Positions 54,604-58,365 of a stretch of DNA of 58,365 bases are shown here, in pieces. Numbering within the stretch: position 1 is the first letter of the stretch; each line of letters opens with the position of its first letter. The DNA is from Lachnospiraceae bacterium (lineage in GTDB: Bacteria > Bacillota > Clostridia > Lachnospirales > Lachnospiraceae), in contig JAFTFD010000060.1 of the NCBI GenBank assembly GCA_017449745.1, positions 1 through 58,365 on the forward strand, in the 5' to 3' direction. The position numbers were made by a program, and so were the translations under genes. Below the pieces are notes generated by a model, which saw nothing but the letters and a program-made list of their open reading frames with translations, was not told the origin of the DNA and did not search any database.

Positions 54604-56076
54604 TCAGTACTTTCTGTAAACAGGGCTGCAGGTCAGATGAATTCCCAGCTTGCGGAAGACCGTTTCATCCACGTCTGAGAGAATAACTGTCGAGTGAGCC
54701 TCATTTCCGCGCAGCTTGGGCAGCTGTTCCATGGCGAGCCTTGCATGAGGATTCGTCGTCGCGCTGATCGAGAGGGCGACCAGAAGCTCATCTGTGTGGA
54801 GTCTCGGGTTCTGTCCGCCGAGATACTCTGTCTTGAGGGTCTGGATCGGCATAATGGACTCTGCGGATACCAGGTGCTCTTCGTGCGGGATCCCGGCATA
54901 TTCCTTGAGCGCATTCATCAGGCACGCCGCCATGGCGCCGAGCAGTTCGCTGGTTCCTCCTGTCACGAGCTTCCCGTTGGACATCTGGATCGAAGCTGCC
55001 GGATGTCCCTCCTGGCTCTCCTGTCTTTCAAGCGCCGCTACCACGACCGCGCGGTCCTCCGGGACGGTTCCGGCCTGTTTCATCAGAAGCTGCTGCTGGT
55101 AGAGCTCGCTCTTGTCCGCAGTGCCTTTCTTGACGCTGCAGGCAGAGGCGAAATACCTGCGGATGATCTCCTGCCTGGCTGCCTCTTTGCATACCTCGTC
55201 GTCGCAGATCGCGAATCCTGCCATATTGACTCCCATATCCGTGGGAGACTTGTACGGGCTCTCGCCCATGATCCCCTCAAAGATCTGGTTCAGGACAGGG
55301 AAGATCTCGATATCACGGTTGTAATTGACCGTTGTCTTGCCATAAGCTTCCAGATGGAACGGATCGATCATGTTCACATCGTTCAGGTCCGCCGTCGCCG
55401 CCTCATAGGCGATGTTGACCGGGTGCTTTAAGGGCAGGTTCCAGATCGGGAATGTCTCGAATTTTGCATATCCCGCCCTGATCCCGCGGGTGTGCTCCTG
55501 GAAGAGCTGGGAGAGACACACCGCCATTTTTCCACTTCCGGGTCCGGGAGCCGTGACGACCACAAGGTCTCTTGTCGTCTCTATATAATCATTCTTGCCG
55601 TATCCTTCTTCGCTGAGGATCAGCGGGATATTGGAAGGATATCCCTCGATCACATAGTGCAGATAGGTCCGGATCCCCAGGTTTTCCAGCTTCTGGCGGA
55701 AATGATCGGCCGCCGACTGCCCGGTATATTTTGTGATCACGACGCCGTTGACATAAAAACCTCTGTCCTCAAAGACCTGTTTCAGGCGCAGGGCATCCTC
55801 GTCATATGTGATCCCGAGGTCTCCTCTGACCTTATTCTGTTCGATTGCATCAGCGCCGATCACGATCACTATCTCAGCCTGGTCGCGCAGCTGTTCCAGC
55901 ATGCGCAGTTTGTTATCCGGCGCAAATCCCGGCAGAACGCGGGAAGCGTGGAAATCATCGTAGAGCTTGCCCCCGAATTCCAGATACAGCTTGCCGAAAT
56001 TGGAGATTCTCTCTTTGATGTGTGCGGACTGAAGTTCCAGATATTTTTCTGAGTCAAAGCCGATCCTGTCTGTCAT
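54604..56076 (-). CDS. DUF1846 domain-containing protein
   Basis: The 490-residue protein matches the DUF1846 family, a widespread cytoplasmic protein of Firmicutes and other bacteria with a nucleotide-binding-like N-terminal Rossmann part (GFDSEKYLELQSAHIKERI start, VITKYTGQ, VTAPGPGSGKMAVCLSQLF P-loop-like stretch) and a C-terminal region with GGTSELLGAMAACLMNALK. Its biochemical function is not firmly known. The frame extends to 56154, but ATG 56076 has AAAGGAG five bases upstream and the family starts there. It lies downstream of yitT. Confidence 0.9.
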   Translation of the reverse strand: MTDRIGFDSEKYLELQSAHIKERISNFGKLYLEFGGKLYDDFHASRVLPGFAPDNKLRMLEQLRDQAEIVIVIGADAIEQNKVRGDLGITYDEDALRLKQVFEDRGFYVNGVVITKYTGQSAADHFRQKLENLGIRTYLHYVIEGYPSNIPLILSEEGYGKNDYIETTRDLVVVTAPGPGSGKMAVCLSQLFQEHTRGIRAGYAKFETFPIWNLPLKHPVNIAYEAATADLNDVNMIDPFHLEAYGKTTVNYNRDIEIFPVLNQIFEGIMGESPYKSPTDMGVNMAGFAICDDEVCKEAARQEIIRRYFASACSVKKGTADKSELYQQQLLMKQAGTVPEDRAVVVAALERQESQEGHPAASIQMSNGKLVTGGTSELLGAMAACLMNALKEYAGIPHEEHLVSAESIMPIQTLKTEYLGGQNPRLHTDELLVALSISATTNPHARLAMEQLPKLRGNEAHSTVILSDVDETVFRKLGIHLTCSPVYRKY

Positions 56077-56154
56077 TTTTTCTCCTTTTTTCAAAACTGC
56101 CCCGGCACTTTGTGCGAAGGCTCCATAACAGGGCCCATGATGGCGGTCCTGCAA

Positions 56155-57039
56155 TTATACCCAGCTCTCAACAAATCCTTCTCCCATGGCCTCATTAACG
56201 CTGCCAACGACAAAAAACGCCTTGGGATCATACTTGCGGACGATCTCCTTCATCAGGACGATGTCCTTGTTGCTGCAGATGCATACCAGTATCGTCCGGT
56301 CTTCCCCGGAATACATGCCTTTTCCCTTTAATCCGGTCACTCCGCGGTCCATTTCCACAAGGATATCACTGGCGATCTGCTCATTGCAATTGGAAATGAT
56401 CAGCGCGATCTTTGCGCTCTTGCCGCGTCCCAGCACATAGTCCGTCACCTTGCCCATAATGTAGACGCTGATGATGGCATACAGGGTATGTTCCAGATTG
56501 AATACCACCGCACCCAGAACGACGACCGCTCCGTCCAGGATCTGAATGATCCTGCCCATGCTGTACTGGCGGAAATATTTATGCAGGGAATTTCCCAGCA
56601 TATCCGTCCCGCCTGTCGTAGCCCTGGCTGAGAGAAGAAGCCCTGTGCCAAGTCCGTAGGCAATTCCTCCGTATACGGCCACCAGGAGAAGATTCTGGGG
56701 CTGCGTATGCACCACCGGAAACAGATACAGTTCCACGGTCATGATCAGCCATCCGATCCCGGTCCTTATAATACTGCGAATGCCGTCCGTCTTAAGGGCA
56801 AACAGAAAGATCGGAATATTCAGCACGAGGTTTGACAGCCACAGCGGCACCTCATAAGGCGTGTACGTACCTGTCAGAAACTTGATGGCGATCGCAAGGC
56901 CGGAGACGCCTCCGGTGACCAGCCCCGCCGGATCAAAGATATACTGTGTTCCGAAGGCAACGATCGTGCTGCCCGCAAAAATAGTAAGGAAGTCCCAGAA
57001 ATACCGCTTTTTCTGTTCTTCCGATAAGAACTTTTCCAT
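56155..57039 (-). CDS. YitT family membrane protein
   Basis: A 294-residue protein with five to six hydrophobic segments (about 15-190), each half having the GLVTGGVSGLAIAIKF and GLLLSARATTGGTDML motifs of the YitT/DUF161 family, then a soluble DUF2179 domain (about 205-294) with ILVCICSNKDIVLMKEIVRKYDPKAFFVVGSVNEAMGEGF. Its transport role is undefined. It lies between the AlaX-type gene (37 bp) and the DUF1846 gene (78 bp). Confidence 0.92.
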   Translation of the reverse strand: MEKFLSEEQKKRYFWDFLTIFAGSTIVAFGTQYIFDPAGLVTGGVSGLAIAIKFLTGTYTPYEVPLWLSNLVLNIPIFLFALKTDGIRSIIRTGIGWLIMTVELYLFPVVHTQPQNLLLVAVYGGIAYGLGTGLLLSARATTGGTDMLGNSLHKYFRQYSMGRIIQILDGAVVVLGAVVFNLEHTLYAIISVYIMGKVTDYVLGRGKSAKIALIISNCNEQIASDILVEMDRGVTGLKGKGMYSGEDRTILVCICSNKDIVLMKEIVRKYDPKAFFVVGSVNEAMGEGFVESWV

Positions 57040-57076
57040 ATTTACCCCCGCCGCCGTGTTTCTTCAGACCTGCTCC

Positions 57077-58270
57077 TTAAGACAGCTCCCCGAATGCTGC
57101 CATAAGATCTGATTCTGCGGCCTTCACGCTTCCCTGGATCATGACGGGCTTTCCGCCCCCTCTTGCCCCGAACTGCTCTTTAAGGAGCCTTCCCGGGATC
57201 CCGGAATCCTGCGATCTGGAACCTATCACATAATTCCAGCCGTCTGTATCGGAACCGGCGAAAACACCGACATAGCGGAAGGGATGCTCCAGAAGCCGGT
57301 TCATAAAGTGCCTTTGCACAGCCGGATCCAGCTCGTCCTCAAAGACCCAGCAGTCTTTAAGCCCATTGTCCCCGGCCTGCGCAAGGATCTCCTGCAGTCT
57401 CATATCCGCATAACGCTGCTGCATGGCGCGGATCTTTTCCTTAAGTCCTGCAATCTCCTCCTGGAAGTGGCGGACGCCGTCCGCCGCTCTCTCCTGCGGC
57501 AGATTCGTCATGTGGGAGATCTCCCTGAGCTGCTGCGCCTTTTTCTGAAGGTCGCCAATCGCCCTCTCTCCGCAGACGATCGTCAGTCTCATATCTTTCC
57601 TGGTATGGAGAACGTCGATAACCCGGATCAGGCCGACCTCCCCTGTCCTGCGCACGTGCGGCGCGCAGCAGGCGCATCGGTCCACGCCTTCTATCGTGAC
57701 GACCCTGACATTAGGGCCGACGTCCTTTTTGCTCCGGTATTCCATTGCGGCAAGGGCGGCCGGATCCGGATATTCACAGATCACCGGAACATTCGCAAAC
57801 ACCACGCGGTTCGCTCTGCGCTCAAGATCCAGGATCTGCTCATCGTCCAGCTGTCCACTGGTATCGAGTGTTACGGTGTTGTCGCTCAGGCGGAAGCCGA
57901 CGTTTTCGTAACCATATATATTATGAAGAAGTCCCGAGAGAATATGCTCTCCCGTGTGATTCTGCATATTGCCGAAGCGATGCTCCCAGTCGATCCTGCC
58001 ATGAACGGTACTGCCCTCCGCAAAGAGCTCCCCGTCTCCCGTAAGGACCGTGTGTGTGATCACACCGTTCCTGATCTGCACATCCTCTACCGTCATTCCC
58101 TCCATCGTCCCGCAGTCAGGTGTCTGGCCGCCTTCCTCCGGGAAAAACAAAGTCCTGTCAAGAACAACGTCCGCTGTGCCTTCCCTGCTGCCAGGCAGCA
58201 CAGACAGGACCTGTGCGTCAAATTCCGTCTCATACGGTGCATCATCATACAGCCTGATCGTCTCGTTCAC
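57077..58270 (-). CDS. AlaX-type alanyl-tRNA editing protein with a DHHA1 domain
   Basis: A freestanding editing enzyme that hydrolyses Ser-tRNA(Ala) or Gly-tRNA(Ala). The 397-residue protein has an AlaRS-like second additional domain with the zinc motif HTGEHI and CACCAPHV (catalytic His and Cys ligands), the GFRLSDNTVTLDTSG segment, and a C-terminal DHHA1 domain (VFAGSDTDGWNYVIGS...ARGGGKPVMIQGSV). This is the long AlaX-L form. A GTG start is used with GGAGGAGG upstream. Full AlaRS is not in the window. Its promoter is TTGAGA-17-TATACT at 58307-58335. Confidence 0.92.
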   Translation of the reverse strand: MNETIRLYDDAPYETEFDAQVLSVLPGSREGTADVVLDRTLFFPEEGGQTPDCGTMEGMTVEDVQIRNGVITHTVLTGDGELFAEGSTVHGRIDWEHRFGNMQNHTGEHILSGLLHNIYGYENVGFRLSDNTVTLDTSGQLDDEQILDLERRANRVVFANVPVICEYPDPAALAAMEYRSKKDVGPNVRVVTIEGVDRCACCAPHVRRTGEVGLIRVIDVLHTRKDMRLTIVCGERAIGDLQKKAQQLREISHMTNLPQERAADGVRHFQEEIAGLKEKIRAMQQRYADMRLQEILAQAGDNGLKDCWVFEDELDPAVQRHFMNRLLEHPFRYVGVFAGSDTDGWNYVIGSRSQDSGIPGRLLKEQFGARGGGKPVMIQGSVKAAESDLMAAFGELS

Positions 58271-58306
58271 GCTGCCGCCTCCTCCGAAAAAAAAACAATA
58301 TCCCTA

Positions 58307-58335
58307 AGTATAATAAAAAACGCCGATAATCTCAA
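58307..58335 (-). promoter_or_regulatory. Promoter of the AlaX-type gene operon
   Basis: On the minus strand TTGAGA (58330-58335) and TATACT (58307-58312) are separated by 17 bases. A REP-like unit (58347-58365) begins 11 bases upstream of it. Confidence 0.82.
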
Positions 58336-58344
58336 GGGTAACGC

Positions 58345-58365
58345 GTGGGTCACGGGGACAGTCAC
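58345..58365. repeat. REP-like repeat unit cut by the window edge
   Basis: GTGGGTCACGGGGACAGTCAC repeats the GTCACGGGGAC core of the units at 13605-13706 and 19446-19475. It is truncated by the window end. Confidence 0.6.

Overview
The window reads as a chromosomal core region of a Gram-positive anaerobe of the Clostridia, most likely Lachnospiraceae. The reasons are the gene content and order (a Bacillus/Clostridium-type ireB-ruvX cluster, hrcA-grpE-dnaK-dnaJ behind a CIRCE operator, hprK-murB-rapZ-whiA with an HPr-like gene), a type III glutamine synthetase, RNase J, and a GH3 enzyme with the domain order known from Ruminococcus and Butyrivibrio. G+C is moderate, near 50-55% by eye. The species cannot be named from the sequence alone. 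No phage, transposase, CRISPR array or integrase gene is visible. Almost every gene lies on the minus strand; the plus-strand genes are the first two (1-2095), the GH3 glucosidase (13952-16492) and a small HPr-like gene (31484-31717).

Layout from left to right. 1-2095: the Ala/Gln-repeat tail of a cut gene and a DUF6044-type membrane protein. 2136-13533, minus: pyruvate kinase; a radical SAM/SPASM protein paired with an FAD oxidoreductase; luxS; a membrane-anchored D,D-carboxypeptidase; an FGGY sugar kinase; a cation diffusion facilitator; and glucose-6-phosphate isomerase. 13952-19340: the GH3 enzyme, then a minus-strand HAD phosphatase, serine hydrolase and flavin reductase. 19645-19717: tRNA-Gln(CUG) with its own promoter and terminator. 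19794-29826, minus and collinear: ireB, ruvX, rnj, a short mltG-like gene, trmR, trhP, glnN, trkA and trkH. 29904-41560: mtaB, the HPr-like gene, thiI, iscS, rsmE, prmA, dnaJ, dnaK, grpE and hrcA, with the heat-shock part behind a strong promoter and CIRCE. 41806-45570: a histone-H1-like/DUF6465 protein, uppP, an aminotransferase and a GNAT protein. 45908-54307: a Crh-like HPr, whiA, rapZ, murB, hprK, uvrC and ftsH. 54604-58270: a DUF1846 protein, a YitT protein and an AlaX-type editing protein.

The genes suggest several shared jobs. Pgi, Pyk, the FGGY kinase and the GH3 enzyme serve sugar catabolism. HprK and the two HPr-like proteins, both lacking the phosphotransfer histidine but keeping the regulatory serine, point to carbon-status signalling. 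IscS with ThiI, MtaB, TrhP with TrmR, RsmE, PrmA and AlaX form a large tRNA, rRNA and translation-quality set. DacA, MurB, UppP and the MltG-like protein are cell-envelope functions. HrcA, GrpE, DnaK, DnaJ and FtsH handle protein quality control.

The non-coding sequence is richer than the gene list suggests. It holds REP-like GTCACGGGGAC palindromes near several promoters, mosaic arrays of hairpins (about 7112-7255 and 31797-31923), a leader shared by luxS and dnaJ, a perfect 13-bp triplet repeat at the end of pyk, and a structured interval at 45610-45780 that may encode a small RNA. I see no clearly new multi-gene system. The best leads are the two His-less HPr proteins next to HprK, the shared structured leader, the radical SAM/FAD pair and the H1-like protein.
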